From assembly GCA_905250125.1 (NCBI GenBank), contig CAJNOL010000504.1:41349-105348 (forward strand): a stretch of DNA of 64,000 bases, read 5' to 3'. Positions within the stretch are counted from its first letter, which is position 1. Each line of letters begins with the position of its first letter. Position numbers and translations under genes: made by a program. Positions 35,461 to 49,600 of the stretch are shown piece by piece. Under the pieces are notes generated by a model that was not told where the DNA came from, made no database searches, and saw nothing but the letters and a program-made list of their open reading frames with translations. The DNA is from Rotaria sordida. Lineage: Eukaryota; Rotifera; Eurotatoria; Philodinida; Philodinidae.

Positions 35461-38400
35461 AAGTGATTACTTCTTGTTGTCCATCTGTTTATATTGATAA
35501 TATTTTGAATTCTGTATTTTTACGCTTATTTTATTCATCCTATGGATGTCAAATATGTTTTTTATTTTTGATTTCATTTTCACTAAAAAAAAATGCAATA
35601 AACTCTATTAAGATAATTATTTTGTAAACGATTCTTGTATAAATAGTGTGTCTATGAGATTTAACATCGTACTTTATATATAGACAAGTTCTTTTTCCTT
35701 GTCCTGTAAGGACGAACTTTTTGATATTCTGTCCGATCTTGCATCTCACAAAATAGGATGATTGAGTGCTCGTGTACTGTATTTTACAGGTTAGGATGAA
35801 GAAAACCATTCTGTGATGTTTTGTGATAGAGAGTATTTTATGGGATTAAACAGTAATCTTCTCTTTGAAGCTTAAATTTTGAAATATTAATCCTAATTTT
35901 GATAATGACAATGAATCTGATCGAAAATGATATCTTTACCTTATAGATAACTTTTCATTTCCCGTATGTTTTATATACAATAAAATTTCTATAAGACTTT
36001 AAGATTTCATTTTTTTGCAACATCGATGAATAAAAAAAAACGTCGTTTTTACTAGTGACGTCTTCTTATTATCCGATAAAGAAGGTGTTCACGACATCTA
36101 ACAAATAAATCAGATAATCAAATGCACTTGTTCTGTCTGCTAGACAAAAACATTTTCATAGTGTATATTTGTCTAGAAAACACATGCAATCACCTGTAAT
36201 AGAAAAAAGACACGAAATAATTCTAATAACATAGAAAATGAATAAAAGAACAACAACGATGATTTCCTTTGAGAAAATATCGTCATTGCTTTATTTAAAC
36301 TAAGGAGACAACCTAACATTTCTTTTTTGTTAAATGATTGTCAATATGACAAAATCTTGTTTATGATAAAGATATATTCATTTGAATTTAAATAAGTGAA
36401 TGTTAACATAGGATTAGTAAAACATCAAGGAAAAGAGGTTCTATTATTGGTTTTCTGCTGAACGATTAGCAGATATTAATATTATTTTTTAAATATCCTC
36501 AAAGGACATAGCGGATAATTGTTTGCTACGAAAGGTCTGATTAATATAAAAGAATTATCTCTAGAAAAAAAAAATTATTTTTTTCCTAAATAATAAGAAA
36601 CGTGATGTTTTCCCCTGTTAATAACATGTACGTTTTGGTCAAAGAAATTAATCTGGAAAAATAAAAACAAACATGAAATGACTGTTAAAAACTCTATGAT
36701 ACAGACTATAATAACAAGTAAATTGTTCAATAGTTGTGAGAAATAATAGCCAGTGAATTTCACTTATGAGGTCAATAATGTTTGATAATATGGGTGAGCC
36801 AGAAAACCTTTCTCATTCTGTATAATAAATATTCCTATATTAATCAATCTACTTGAAGTACTGTATTTTTTTAAAAGAAAATAGGAGAGAGATTTTTCTT
36901 TCAGGTCGAGTAGATCTAAACTTCAGTCGGATCGCACGGCTCGAATTCTATTCTTTTCTTTTTTAATTCAAATTTCCTACATAATAAAATAGAAAAAAAT
37001 CAGATTCTAATCGATCTTTTCCTAATTAAAGCATCGATTAAAATGATGCTAGTCGAACACGGTAAAAAATCTGATTTTTCAACTTTGAGGATAGATTTCA
37101 TTTAATTAAATTATCACTATTAACCGTGGTTATAACTTTGGACTATAGTTATAATCGTCATCCATGTTCAGAACTGCATAGTTCAGTTATAATCTCTAAA
37201 TGTTGATTTACTTTCCGTTGATTATTTGAATGAAAAGAAATGAGTGAACGAGTAGCGAGGATAATGGTGGAGTGAGAGTTTGTTAGGGTGGTATCTTATG
37301 TATACCCTCGCCTCATATCCTCAGATTTTGTTTAGAAATCAGAAAACAAGAAGAAAGCGATTTTTATTGTGTTGAAATACCTCTTTTATTGTTCTATTAA
37401 TATAATATACTTTATTCTAATTTTTTTTATTTATTCAAACACTATCAAAATGATATTTCAGAATTAAAAACCGATAAAAAGAATATAAATGTCGAGTTAA
37501 GTCAGTATGAGCAAAACTGAAACATAATTCAATTCCGAATATATTTTCTTATAGAACATACAGTTAATTTCACAGTTAAACACATTACCTGATATGCTTT
37601 TTTGTGATAGTAGCAGATGAGTAGATTTCGAAGCGAAATTCTTCAACGGCTCTCGAAAGTGCACTTCTCAACATATAGAATATTTTTTTGTTAGCAGGTA
37701 ATTGACACAACATGCTATTGTTATTAAGGTTTTTTAATGTAATTTTATCCTTTCTTCTTCACTATAAAAAAGTCACTTGAGAATTATCGTACGGAATGTA
37801 TTAGAAAGGTTTTTTTTTTCAAAACGCTCTTTCTATTGAAATTTAAAGAAAAAAAACAATATATTTCGACCATTTTCTGACAAAATATTCGAGAACTATT
37901 TATCGAGTAGAATCTGTAGTAGAAAAACGGTGAAAATGTCAAAAGTCCAATAAATCTTGTGAAATACGATGTAATATAACTCTTCCTAATAAAATGTCTC
38001 CCTGGAAACCTCTTCTTCTTCAGAACTATTGTCAAAAGACTTGAGTCTTCTAACATATACTAAATTACTGATATTGAAGTATGATAAAAGCGCTATAAAA
38101 AATTGATTCCGTGGCATCGCTGATGAAAAATTTTTTGGCAAGAGAGTTACTTTCTGTCATGGGAAAAATCGATAAATAGCAAATGTATTGACAGGAAAAA
38201 CGAACCCAAGAAAAAAAAAACTAAATATATGCACTCTGTACAAACAATTTATAGAGTTAAAAAATCAAAACAAATTTCATGATTTTCATGAATTTTATAT
38301 CAAAAATATGGAAAAAATGATATTTTACATGATGAATAGGACATTAAAATTGATGTATTTCACTTTCATTAATTAAAACAGACATTTTAATCAAACAAAT

Positions 38401-39808
38401 GTCATGAAAATAATTTTTAACCAACATAATGCACTTAAATTGATAAAAATAGACATTTTCATCAATAAAATTGAAATACATCAATTTTAATGTTTATTTC
38501 ATCATTTAAAAGCAATTCCTGTTTACTTTTCGGCTACATGGATGCATTTTCTTGCACTATATTCAACTCAACGTATAAATACAAGGAAACTTAATTTGCA
38601 GATGAATACATAAAACAAAAATATTTAGAAAAGAATTTATAGCTGCTGATTGTCTGAAATAAAAGAAAGCATTGAAATCCATATATTTTCATCTATTCTA
38701 TCAAACAGGTTGCCTAAATCAAAGTAGTTATTATTTCAACTTAAATAAATCTGTTGAAAAAAAAAATTAAGAAGTTAATCGCTTTAAAATGACTGATTGT
38801 TATAACCCAAATTATAACCATTTTGACTTTTCGTCATTTTTCTCAACTATCAATTTTAAAAAGAAAACGCAATTTTAACTACCACCATGTCGTTAGCTAA
38901 TTTAGTAAGAAAGTTATTAATCTAGAAAGGTCTGTCATATTTAAATATGACTTGTAACCGTTAATATTTAAAACATTAGAAAAGAAAGAATTTAGAAGGC
39001 TTCATACAGTTCAAGCAGTCGACTACTATAAATAAATCATTATGAAATTTTTTTATTCTTGATACATCACATACTAATCGATCTTTTATTGATCTATTAT
39101 TCATTGTAATGATTCTAGATGTAATCGAAGAATTTCTTCATAAAATTATAATTCATCAGTAATGTTGTTTTTTATTTCTATAGAACTCTCCTGTTTTAAA
39201 GACGTAAGTAATATAAGAAATTGATTGTATTTCATTAATGTGTCAGACATAAAATTAATTATAAAACAATATTATATTGATTTCTTAATGTGAATCAATT
39301 GCTTCAATCACATGAAGTTTTCTATGTTCTTTTTTTTTGAAATTTATGTTTAAATGTTACAAACATTTCTAGATTATTAACTTTCTTACTAATTAATTTA
39401 TAATCTTTTTTCAAAGAGATATTTTAATATACATTTATTAGTATAGAAATACTTATTACACAGAATAAGACGGAAATTTTGGGTCACTCTTTATTTAAGT
39501 ATTTATGATATCTTGAAAAAATAAAAGAACTATTATCATTGTACTTTTTTCAAAACATCAAACATAAATATTTCATATATTATAAGTATTCTTAACAAAG
39601 TTTTGATTCATTTATTTTTATATTTGATATTTTTTTTTCTTTTATTGGAATTAGAAAGAAAAATAATTTTCTTTTTTATCTGTGCAAAAGCAAAAACTAA
39701 TGACAAATCTCATATTACAGTAAACATCTCGAATCTGCAAAAAAAAAAAGAACGAAATAGTTTTCATTACAAAAAAAACCCAACAAACGTGAAAGATATT
39801 TCAAATAT
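35461..39808. other. Intergenic region without a recognised gene
   Basis: AT-rich sequence with short random frames. A motif near 37285 repeats one near 30780, and an inverted repeat lies at 38330-38504. No coding exon or structural RNA was recognised. The 3' end of the minus-strand BrkB-like gene defines the right border. Confidence 0.4.
38330..38504. repeat. Inverted repeat, possible MITE
   Basis: The outer arms pair as TGATGAATAGGACATTAAAA with TGATGAAATAAACATTAAAA (reversed right arm). They continue with TTGATGTATTTCA and AGACATTTT/TGTCTATTTT for about 60 bp. The centre is AT-rich. No certain target duplication is present. Confidence 0.5.
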
Positions 39809-40735
39809 TCAATGATGTTCTATTGTTTTCATATTATAATCTTGAACAAGTTTATTAATAAATGTACCAAGTGAAACAGGTAATGGTTGAATATGTTCAA
39901 AAAAGAAAGCATTAATTTGTGCACCTAATATCATTATAAAAGCAAAATAGAAAAGAAATAATATTAAAATAATTGAAAAACCAATTTGACCTGTATAACT
40001 CATCATATATTTTCGAATATAAAATGGAAAAAATATCATAAATAATTGAAGAGCACTAGCAGCAATAATTGCACCACACCATGTTTGTTTAAATGTCATT
40101 TTTTTATTTGGTATTAAAAAATAAATTATTTCAAATAAAAGAAATGTTAAAAATAAACTTGATAGAAATCCAAAGAAATATGTACTAAAACGACTACCTA
40201 TATTTGAAATCATATTTGAAAAAATTGATGGAATTGACGATGTTATTATCATTAATGGAATAAGTATAAGAAAAAGAAAAAATATTTTAATAGATAAAAA
40301 ATATTTTTTTAAAAATTTTCTTTCTTCAATACGATAAATAATTGTTAAACATTTATCAATAGCAATAAATAATCTTAAACAACCAATAATAGAAAATAAT
40401 ATTCCAAATATTAAAATAATTTTAGCATCATAATATAATTTTTCAAATGCTAGATTTATTATTTCATTTAAACTATCATTAATTTTTGGTGGAAATGTAT
40501 TTATTATATTCATTTTTATTTGATTTTGTAAATTAATATTATTACCAAGAATAAGACCAAGTATACCAAATAAAATTATTGCCATAGGTAATAATGCAGT
40601 AAGTAAATTAAATGCTATCATACCTGATAAAGTAAATGACCAATCATTTTTAATTTTTTGAATAAATAAACGATATGGTTTTGTTTCATTTTTTACATTT
40701 TGATATAAATTTGTATTAAAAATTCTTGACTCCAT
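39809..40735 (-). CDS. BrkB/YihY (UPF0761) family membrane protein, bacterial type
   Basis: A single uninterrupted frame of 308 residues with about six hydrophobic segments. It shows the family's ordered blocks: FTLSGMIAFNLLTALLP near the start (residues 34-50), TIIYRIEERK in the middle, then IYFLIPNKKMTFKQTWCGAI and the closing LFYFAFIMILGAQINAFFFE. These match the bacterial YihY/BrkB inner-membrane family, whose exact function is unsettled. The gene has no intron among heavily intron-split neighbours, yet its AT-rich codon use matches them, suggesting an old transfer. A TATATAAT box lies 31-38 bp upstream of the ATG. The protein is about full length and has no disrupting stops. Confidence 0.85.
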   Translation of the reverse strand: MESRIFNTNLYQNVKNETKPYRLFIQKIKNDWSFTLSGMIAFNLLTALLPMAIILFGILGLILGNNINLQNQIKMNIINTFPPKINDSLNEIINLAFEKLYYDAKIILIFGILFSIIGCLRLFIAIDKCLTIIYRIEERKFLKKYFLSIKIFFLFLILIPLMIITSSIPSIFSNMISNIGSRFSTYFFGFLSSLFLTFLLFEIIYFLIPNKKMTFKQTWCGAIIAASALQLFMIFFPFYIRKYMMSYTGQIGFSIILILFLFYFAFIMILGAQINAFFFEHIQPLPVSLGTFINKLVQDYNMKTIEHH

Positions 40736-40773
40736 TAGTTTTACTTTTCAAAGAACTTTTACACTATTATATA

Positions 40774-42446
40774 TAATGATGAACTATTTTGTATGCTCGT
40801 TTTTTTTTATGTTATCAGTGTACACGAACATGTATAATACTTTTCTTTTTTTTTTTTTTTGCCCTTTCGTTTTGTCGTCCATAGTAAATAAACAAATATC
40901 TTATTCTATGTAATTAATCTTAGAGTCATGATTTTCTAATGAAATCTATTAGTTATTGAGAAAAAATTTTATGTTGTCTTTTCTTTTAAACTTTTACTTT
41001 ATTAGAAATCATTTCTCTGATATATTAAGGAATGGTTTTTTTCCCGTCAGTTTGATTTGAGTCAGATACGTCACTATGAAATTTACTAAAGGTTACATGT
41101 GTACGTTTATATCAATAAGATTAAGAATGTTGTCACTGGCTTAATCAATCAAACATTATGAAGGATGACTAATATGAATTGAGTATAACAGTAAATGTCA
41201 TCGTATTATCTCACCTTGTCAATAAATAAAACAAAACTTATCATTGTTTTTCATATAATGAGATCTTCAATGAATTTGTTTTGTTTTTTATATCATCAGA
41301 ATTGAGAAATAAATGAATTTAAATAATCGAAATAAAATTATTTTAGTTATAGAAAGATCTTTACATGATATATTTTAATACGACAAAAGAACAAAAATAT
41401 TAAAACATAATTAAATCAACAGAACAAAATATTATGTCGATGTTAATTAGCACGTGATATTTTCTATAGATCATATTTTTGTCGAGTACATAATCTTGCA
41501 GCTATGATTCTAGTAAAAAAAGACTGTAGTTTTTTGTTCAAAATAATGAAATATTTTAGACAAATTTTTAACTCAATTAAAGTTTTAACAAACAAATGAA
41601 TTGTAATATACGTAGAAAATGGTCGAAGTCAACAGATAAAACTCTGAATGATCTAACAGTTCTGAAGTCTTACAAATCTAGAAGAACTAAAATCACTCAT
41701 ACCCGAAGACATTATCCCTATGGAATAAAAAAACTTATTATAAAAGTAGTTAAATGTCAAAAATAATAAATCCTTGGTGAAAACTTTATTTACGTTTTAA
41801 TCAATAGAATATAACACGACATGCATGTACATAGCACAGCAGTGAGAGTAAGAACAAAATCTATGATTAAAAACGATTTAGATTTTCAATATTTAGTCAT
41901 CAAACTAACTAATTTATTTATTACTATCATCTTGTAACATTTGGCTTTGTATAGATTTGAATATAATCATTGAAGGTATCAATAGAATTTATTTCTAATG
42001 CTAATTCACTGTCTAGTAACAATACTTTTCAAATTTTTTTGTTTTTTAAATTCAGATCCATACAAAAAAAACCCAAAACCTCGATATAAAATAGTGCATA
42101 TATTTTTAGAAAAAAAAAAGCAATGAAATAAAATAATACACTTATTAAGCGAATGCTTGAGAGGAGGTGTCTAATAGTAAGAAGATTTTGAATCGAAAAA
42201 AAAAAATTCTTAAACAGATGAACAAGAAAAAGACGAAACAATTGTTTTCTTCATCATAGATCAGATCCAATAACCAAAACAAGCAAATAATTAACTAGAA
42301 GTAAGCAACTAAACAAACAAAACTGTTTCAATGAGAAAACAAAAACAAGAAAAGAGAAAAAGAAACAAAAACAAATAGAATTACATTCTAGACACCGTCC
42401 TATAAATATATATATACACACACACACAGATATATATTTTTTAATA
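40774..42446. other. Intergenic region between BrkB-like gene and CNNM 3' end
   Basis: AT-rich sequence with no conserved frame, RNA gene or clear repeat. It must contain the BrkB-like gene's upstream control region and the CNNM 3' untranslated region. Short AT and CA dinucleotide tracts lie at 42405-42440. Confidence 0.4.
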
Positions 42447-45400
42447 CTAAGTCAATGAACGATTTTTTGATGAACTTCCACCTGTTAATGATGGTGGTGA
42501 TGCTGAAGCATCCGAACGAAAAATTTGTCGTTTTTGTTTTCCTGTTAATGTTGGAGTAGTACGACCTGATGTATTAGGACTTTCTGTTGACATTTTAGTT
42601 GTATGTGATATATTAACTAATGCTGGATTTTGAGTTGATATTTTTTCATATTCTATAAATGGATTTCCACCATCAGAAGCTATTGTTGGTGCTAATGATG
42701 ATGTTCTATCACGTGCACTTCCTCCTGTAACACTATCTTGTCCAGCAACACTTCCTGTAGCAATCACTGGATCAACATGATCAGCCCTTTCTAATTCTTG
42801 TGTTAATAAATCAATTTGTTCACCATCAGAATTAAGCATAAGTGTACCACCATTAGCAGTTTGTCGATTTTCAAAATAAGTTGCTCGTACAGCAGCTAAC
42901 CAATGTACACGACGTATACGTAAAATTTGTACATCTTCACTAACACGTACACTAAAATCAGGTATAAATGGACGAAATTTATTTGATTTTAATCGAATAA
43001 GATCGTCAACTTTTTCATCAGAATTCTATAAAAAAAAAAAAAAAAAAAAAAAAGATAAATTTATTTCTAATGTCTTTTTGTTTTAATGTAAACAAAAATA
43101 AAAAAAAACAGTATTTCAATCTTACATAAAGTGCACTAACACCAAAATAAGAAAATGAACCAATTTCACTAACAATTTTTTCTTTTCCCGTTTCTAATTC
43201 TGCTTTACCATTAACAATAAGTACAAAATAATCCACTGGTTTACCATATTCATATATATATGTTATTTTTCCAGATTTAGCATCATCTTCATCAAATTCA
43301 AATTCTTTATATAAATCAACATTTAATAAACGACTTAATATATGAGCTGATATAAACTTATCACGAAAAGGTTCAACACCTAAATAAACAAAAATTATTT
43401 TATTATTAAATACAAAAAAATAATAACACATGTCATACTTGTTGAAAGAAATTGAAAAACAGCTACTTTCATTTGTGCTGATATTTTGCTTGCAACAGCA
43501 TTTGTTGCTGTACGAATGAATGCTGAAAAATCTGGTGCTTGAGAAAGCATATTTCGTACTTTACGACGATTATCAGCTAAAATGAAATATATGAATTTTT
43601 ATTATTCATTTTTTTGTTTTGTTCTTTCTACTTACTAAATACATCAGTTTCATCAATAATTTCTTCTTGAATCATTTCTTCAATAATATCTTCTAATGTA
43701 ATAATACCAACAGCTTTTGCTTTTGGATCTTTTTCACTTGTATTATCATATTCAACAACAACACCTAAATGATATTGTTCTAAACAAGGAAAAAGATTAT
43801 TTATTAATTAACGTTTTTTTTTTTTTTGTTCTTTCTATTTTTACCTTTTTTAAATAGATTAAATACATCATAACTTGAATCATCTGGTGTTATAGCTGTA
43901 CCATAACGATGTTTATAAAAATTCATTATATTTCTTACAGTAAATTTTCCTGATTCTGTATCAAGTAAAGCAAAATCACGTATATTTACAAGACCAATAA
44001 CATTATCTCTAAAAAATATAATCGAAATAATCTATTAAATGTTTTTTTTTTTGTCATCTAAAATTTGAAAAATAATAAACAAACCGTCGTCCTTCATAAA
44101 CAGGTATTCTTGAATATCCATAACCATGAACATTTAAAACAAGTTCATCATCAACAATACGATTTGCTTCAAGCATAAAAACATCAATTAAATTTGTCAT
44201 AACATCACGAATTTTTTTTCCTTTTAAACTAAGTACACCAGTCATAATAAGTTTTTCACGATCTTCAATATCAGTTGTTTGTGTATGTTTTAATAAAGCA
44301 CTCATTTGATCACGTGTATAACGTGCACCAACTTCTTCGCCTTAAAAATTATAGAAAAGAAAAAAGAATGTAGTTTTCGAACTATTAAAAATATTAAATG
44401 TTTTGTTTTTTTTTTTCGTTTGTTCGAATTCTTAAAATATAAAAATCGAGCATTAAGAATCTGATAAACAGGAAGATGATCATTATCATCTTCTAGTAAG
44501 AATATTTTGACATCGGAGATCTAGAGCATGATTTAGTATATATTACTAGTCGATAATTCAATTATAACTATTTTCATAGACGATTAACCAATATATGTAT
44601 ATATATATATATCAATAAAGCTTCTTAAAAGAAAACATTTCTAAATTGTTAAATAAATATTATTTTTTTTCATTACAAGGATTTTGTTTGAAATATTTAT
44701 TCAAGTTATGATTAATATAAAAGTACATTCATGTCAAAATAACCTTATTATTCTTTCGTTTATGAGTATTAATAACATGTATCTTTCAGCTATCTTATAA
44801 TACTATTCAAACGAATACAGTTTTTAAACAAAAATAATTTATCATACTAATTCAATTCTAGATATTTTCATAATAGAAATGTTAGTATTATATATATATA
44901 TATAAATTCTTACCTAGAATTATATCAAGTAATTTACTTAATGGATAAGATATTGGCAATGTTGCAGCCATAAAAAATTTTGTTAAAAGAATTGTTTGTG
45001 AACCAACTTTAAGACCATGTCGTGAACATATAGCTTGTGGAATAATTTCACCAAAAATAACAATAGCTAATGTTGCACCAGCTACAGCTAAACCACCGCT
45101 AATTAATGTATCAAGTAAAATAGTTGTTGTTGAATTAACTAATACATTTCCCAACAAAATTGTACATAATAAAAAATTACCATGTTTACGTACAGGAAAA
45201 ATTTTTTTTGCATATTTACGATCATTAGGTGTACCAGCTTCTTGTATAACAACTAAATCATGTGGTGTTAATGACATTAAACCAAGATTTAATCCAGAAA
45301 AAAGACCTGATAATGATAGAAGACAAATTAAACAAATGATTGTTGCCCAAACAGGTAATGCACTACGGGTAACTCGAATTTTTAATGCAGGTCTTAAGAA

Positions 45401-46667
45401 AAAGAAAAAAAAAGAAGAAATTCAATAGAAAAGAAAAAAAACAACTATCTATGATTACCGATTTCCTTGATGAAATACTTCATTGGAATTAGATGGTGTT
45501 AAACACATATATAAAGTTGAATTATAATATGGCAAATTAAGGTGAATATAAGCACGTTCACTCATACGTTCATGTGGATCTTTTTCATCAACAAGTAATT
45601 CATATATTTTATCTTTACGTTCCCATTGACAAGATTTAGGATGAGTTGTAAAAGATAATTTGGCACCATTAAGATTTTCACCTAAGAAAATAATAATAAT
45701 AATAAGATTTTATTAACCCTTTCAGAACGGGTGATACACCGTATGTACCACAGTTATTTATTTTTAACAGTGAAGTATATTATGCATTGACAACTAAAAA
45801 TGATTGCGTATGCATTAGAGTATGCTTACACTGGTGCTCTACATCCGCTATGAGCATACTCAAATGCATACGCACTCATTTTTAGTCATCAATGCATAAT
45901 ATACTTCACTATTAAGAACAAACGATTGTGGTACATACAGTGTACCATCCGTCCTGAAAGGGTTAATTAGTTCTAAACGTAGACAATACTTTTTTTTTTT
46001 TTTGTTCTTTAAATTCAATTGATATATTTTTAGATCATCATTAGTTTGTATCTTCTACTATAAAAGGAATTATATCAAGTACTTTTATGCTTTTTACAAT
46101 AACTCATTCATATTGATAGCTATTGAAATCAAAGTTTTAACGACTCACAAGCAAAAAAAAAGTGAAATAGAATTTTAAAAATAGCACCATCAAAAACAAA
46201 ATCAGGAAGCAAGACTTTCAAATCTATTACACTTAAAAGTTCATCTACTTGTAAAATGTTCTTTTACATACCATATATAGCAAATTGAGTATCTGTATCT
46301 CTCTGTATTTCCCATTCTTGTTCACCACCACTATTAAATAGATGATCACCTTTGGCTACTGGAAGCATTGTTAATAAATATGTTTGTGTACGTGTTGATG
46401 GTAAGTGATCTTCATCAGCTGTATGGAATTTTTCATTCTGTTCTCGACTTCTTTTATTCACTGATGTCGTTTCAACTTTTTGTCGAGATTTCTTAAATAA
46501 ATAAAAAAATAATACTTATTGTTTTTTTTATCAAAACAAAAGAATCTGAAAGAAAAATCTTCTACCTGATTAATATCATTATGAGTATTTTCAATTGAAA
46601 GTGTTGCAATTATTGATATGATTGAACTCAGAACAATTAAGTGGAAAAAATAACGAGAAAAATACAT
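42447..46667 (-). CDS. CNNM-type magnesium transport protein (cyclin M family)
   Basis: Ten exons join in frame, in minus-strand order: 46566-46667, 46272-46491, 45459-45681, 44914-45392, 44085-44340, 43845-44008, 43636-43779, 43439-43576, 43126-43379 and 42447-43025. They give 852 residues. A hydrophobic N-terminus and an extracellular region come first. Next is the DUF21 transmembrane domain (about residues 195-340: [49 protein letters not shown]). A CBS pair follows ([25 protein letters not shown]), then a cyclic-nucleotide-binding-like domain (about 550-700, with [19 protein letters not shown]) and a serine-rich tail. This is the complete architecture of animal CNNM2/4, basolateral Mg2+ transport proteins. 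Intron 2 carries a TTAA-flanked MITE, and intron 9 begins with a long A/T homopolymer. Confidence 0.93.
45713..45966. mobile_element. TTAA-flanked palindromic MITE, piggyBac type
   Basis: The core 45717-45962 (246 bp) is nearly a full palindrome. It starts CCCTTTCAGAACGGG and ends as the inverse of CCCTTTCAGGACGGA. TTAA flanks both sides (45713-45716, 45963-45966). The arms share TATTATGCATTGA and GTATGCATT..AGTATGC. The ends resemble the CCCTTTGAGTACCGG end of the transposase relic at 35108. It sits in CNNM intron 2 and leaves the splice sites intact. Confidence 0.85.
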
Positions 46668-49600
46668 TATAGATCAGATTTTCTTTTGTATAAGAAAACA
46701 ACAACAACAACAATAACTGAAAAACAAAAAAAAAAGACTCAAAAAATAGTCGAATCTAATTATAAATTGTTCACGTTACACGACTAACAATGATAATAAA
46801 TGATAAAATAAAATATAGTTATCACACAAACGCAAGACAGAAAGAGAAATAAATCGATTGAATAAGTATAAATCAGAAAAAAAATTAACCTAACCTGAAA
46901 AGAAAAAGAAAAGGAAAGAAAAAGAATAAGGATCAAGAGGAACGAATGTTTCGAAGAGGAATTGATACAAAACAAATGGGATGTTAAACAATACTGATTA
47001 TTGAATTAGTCATTAAATATTCTTTAGATCTTTTTTTCTAGAAAAACAATCACTAATAATAAAATTCCAATAATTCCAATTGCTGTTGATTCCGATAATG
47101 AACATAATGAAATACAAAATAGTAAAATGTTTTTTTTTCCTTTCTCTCTTGTATGTGTCAAGGACAATAATTCTATTAACTTGTTGAAAAATAGAAGAAC
47201 GAAAATCTAAAAAAGTATTTTTATAGAGAACAAAAAAAAAGAATAAAATAAACTAAATAGGAAGTTCTCCTTTTTTTCTTATGTTTTCCTCATTTATTTG
47301 TTTTTTTTTCTATCACTGTTGTCTGGACGATTTTCTCGATGGAAAAAGATTCAACCTTTCCTTTTTTTTCTTTCTTTCTTTTCTATTTAACTAGTATCGG
47401 CAAAGAAACGGTGTGTAAATGTGTATATAAGCCTCACAGTAGTTTCTACCTATCGGAAAGAGCCAAGGAAGCAAGCAAACCTCCAGTGCACAAAAGAAAA
47501 AAAAATAATCTTAACTACACACATAGAATATAGAATCACTTTTTAAAACCATAGATAACAGATATACATGCCCACTTGTCGCAATCAATCGCTACCAAAC
47601 ATATGCAGAAGAGTAAAAAAAAAAGTGACCTTTATTTAAAAATTTTATTGAATGACCTTGCAGTTAAAACAAGAAAAAAAAATAATTTTTACTAAATCAA
47701 GGACAAAATGTATCGTTCGACTAATATGTATACTTGAAATTGTGTATAATATAAATGTAATCAAGCGTTAAACGCCTTTATAAATTAGATGACAGTCACT
47801 TACGAAAAGAAAAAAAGTAACCCATTCAAAGAGAACACCTGGATATGTAAAAAAAATTAAACGCCGCAATAATTTATACATTAAGCTCGGAAAATAGACA
47901 GCTGCGGGTGAATATTTTCTTTCTTCTTTTGTAATCATTGTAATAAAAAAAAGAAAAAACAGATCAGCCGTTAGTATTGGGGATATTTTTTTAATAAAGG
48001 TTTTTTTTTTTAAATATTAAATATATCTATCAGTGTTGTAAAAGAAATGAAAGAAAAAATAATGGAATTAAATACCAAAAATAGATAAATAAACAAACAG
48101 AACGTATCGGATGTCTTCGACTTTTTTTTTCTCTCTTTTTTTTTCTCTAGTCAAGCTATTTGTTAGAAAAAGAACTCAGACAAAATGGAATAAAGAACAT
48201 TTCTTAGTCTGATTTGCTAAATAGAGAAAAAGAAAAAAAAAATTTTTTTTGTATTCTTTGAATAATATATTAATATAATGATAGAGGGCAATAGTAAAAT
48301 AGAGACTATCGAGGACATTGGTGCAACTAGAATGGTGATCAATATAGAAATATTCCTAAATCCACGTTATTCATTTTTTTAGCTTTCTTTAATGATTAAA
48401 ATTACATTTTGTACCAAGATCATATTTAAAAGATTCTTCTATGTGTTCAAATCATTTCTGAATAACTTAAAAACCAGTCAGTGAATATTCTATTCAATTT
48501 TATTTGTTTTTTATGATATTTTACGTCTTAAAAAGTCAAATGTTAATAAGATTCCTTTTCTTTTTTTTATCGTATTACATGATCAAGATAAAAATTAATA
48601 ACTAAAGATGACATTTCAATTTATACTATAGAAGTTGCACTTATTAATTGATTAAAATTTTAATATGAATATTCAAAAAAAAAAGTATTTATTTATTTTT
48701 TATCAAAAAAATAAATAGAAATTATTCTTAAAGTTTATCATCATCTGATCAGAGCTTTTAAATTATTTCAAATTGAATTAAATATTAATCTAAAACAAAA
48801 AAAGTTCCATGTACATTTAATCATGATTTGAATTTAATTTTTAAAATTAACTAAATGTGTTAGTTAAAAATTTCTTCTTCAGCAAAAAAATTGGTTGATG
48901 ATTTTATTTTTAGGTTATTATAGCAGGTAGTAAAAATAATGGATCAGTCCAAGTAACATTAATATTGTTTCAAAATAATAATAAATTGAATGAATCTCGA
49001 TCAAAAGTAGATGAAGCGTAAGTCTGTTTATATGCCAGAAATAACCTAACAAAAACAATAATGGAATAACTCCACCGTATTTTAACGAAATAAGATACTT
49101 TTTCTTCCTGACAATAGAGGAATGTTGCAAGTTTTGATTTCTAAATCATCAGTTTATTGACACATGTGAAATTGAGCACAATCTATTTCAATGGAAAAGT
49201 TGACGTTTGTTTTTTTTTGCAGGTACTTCCATTGTTAATCAATAACAGGAAATGCAGAGATCTGAAAATTTTTGCTTTGACGTATGCAATTTTCTAAGCT
49301 TTTTCTTTCCATTGATTATTTTGATAAAAAGATTTTTTCTATTTTTATCAATAGATGAAAATGCTACAGTCAAAACACTTCAGAACTCTATAGTAGCTGT
49401 ACAAGTACTCAAATAAAATTAAAGTGTAGTTGTACGGATTTCTTCGTTTCGAGAGGATTCTATGAAGCCAGATAAACTAGCGAAAACTTAAAGAATTCAA
49501 ATAAATTACTTTTAAAAATTGACAAAAATTTAAGAATATGACAATTTGCATAATAATACAGAAACCTGAAAACTATCGTTTATCTTTGTCACTTAATGGA

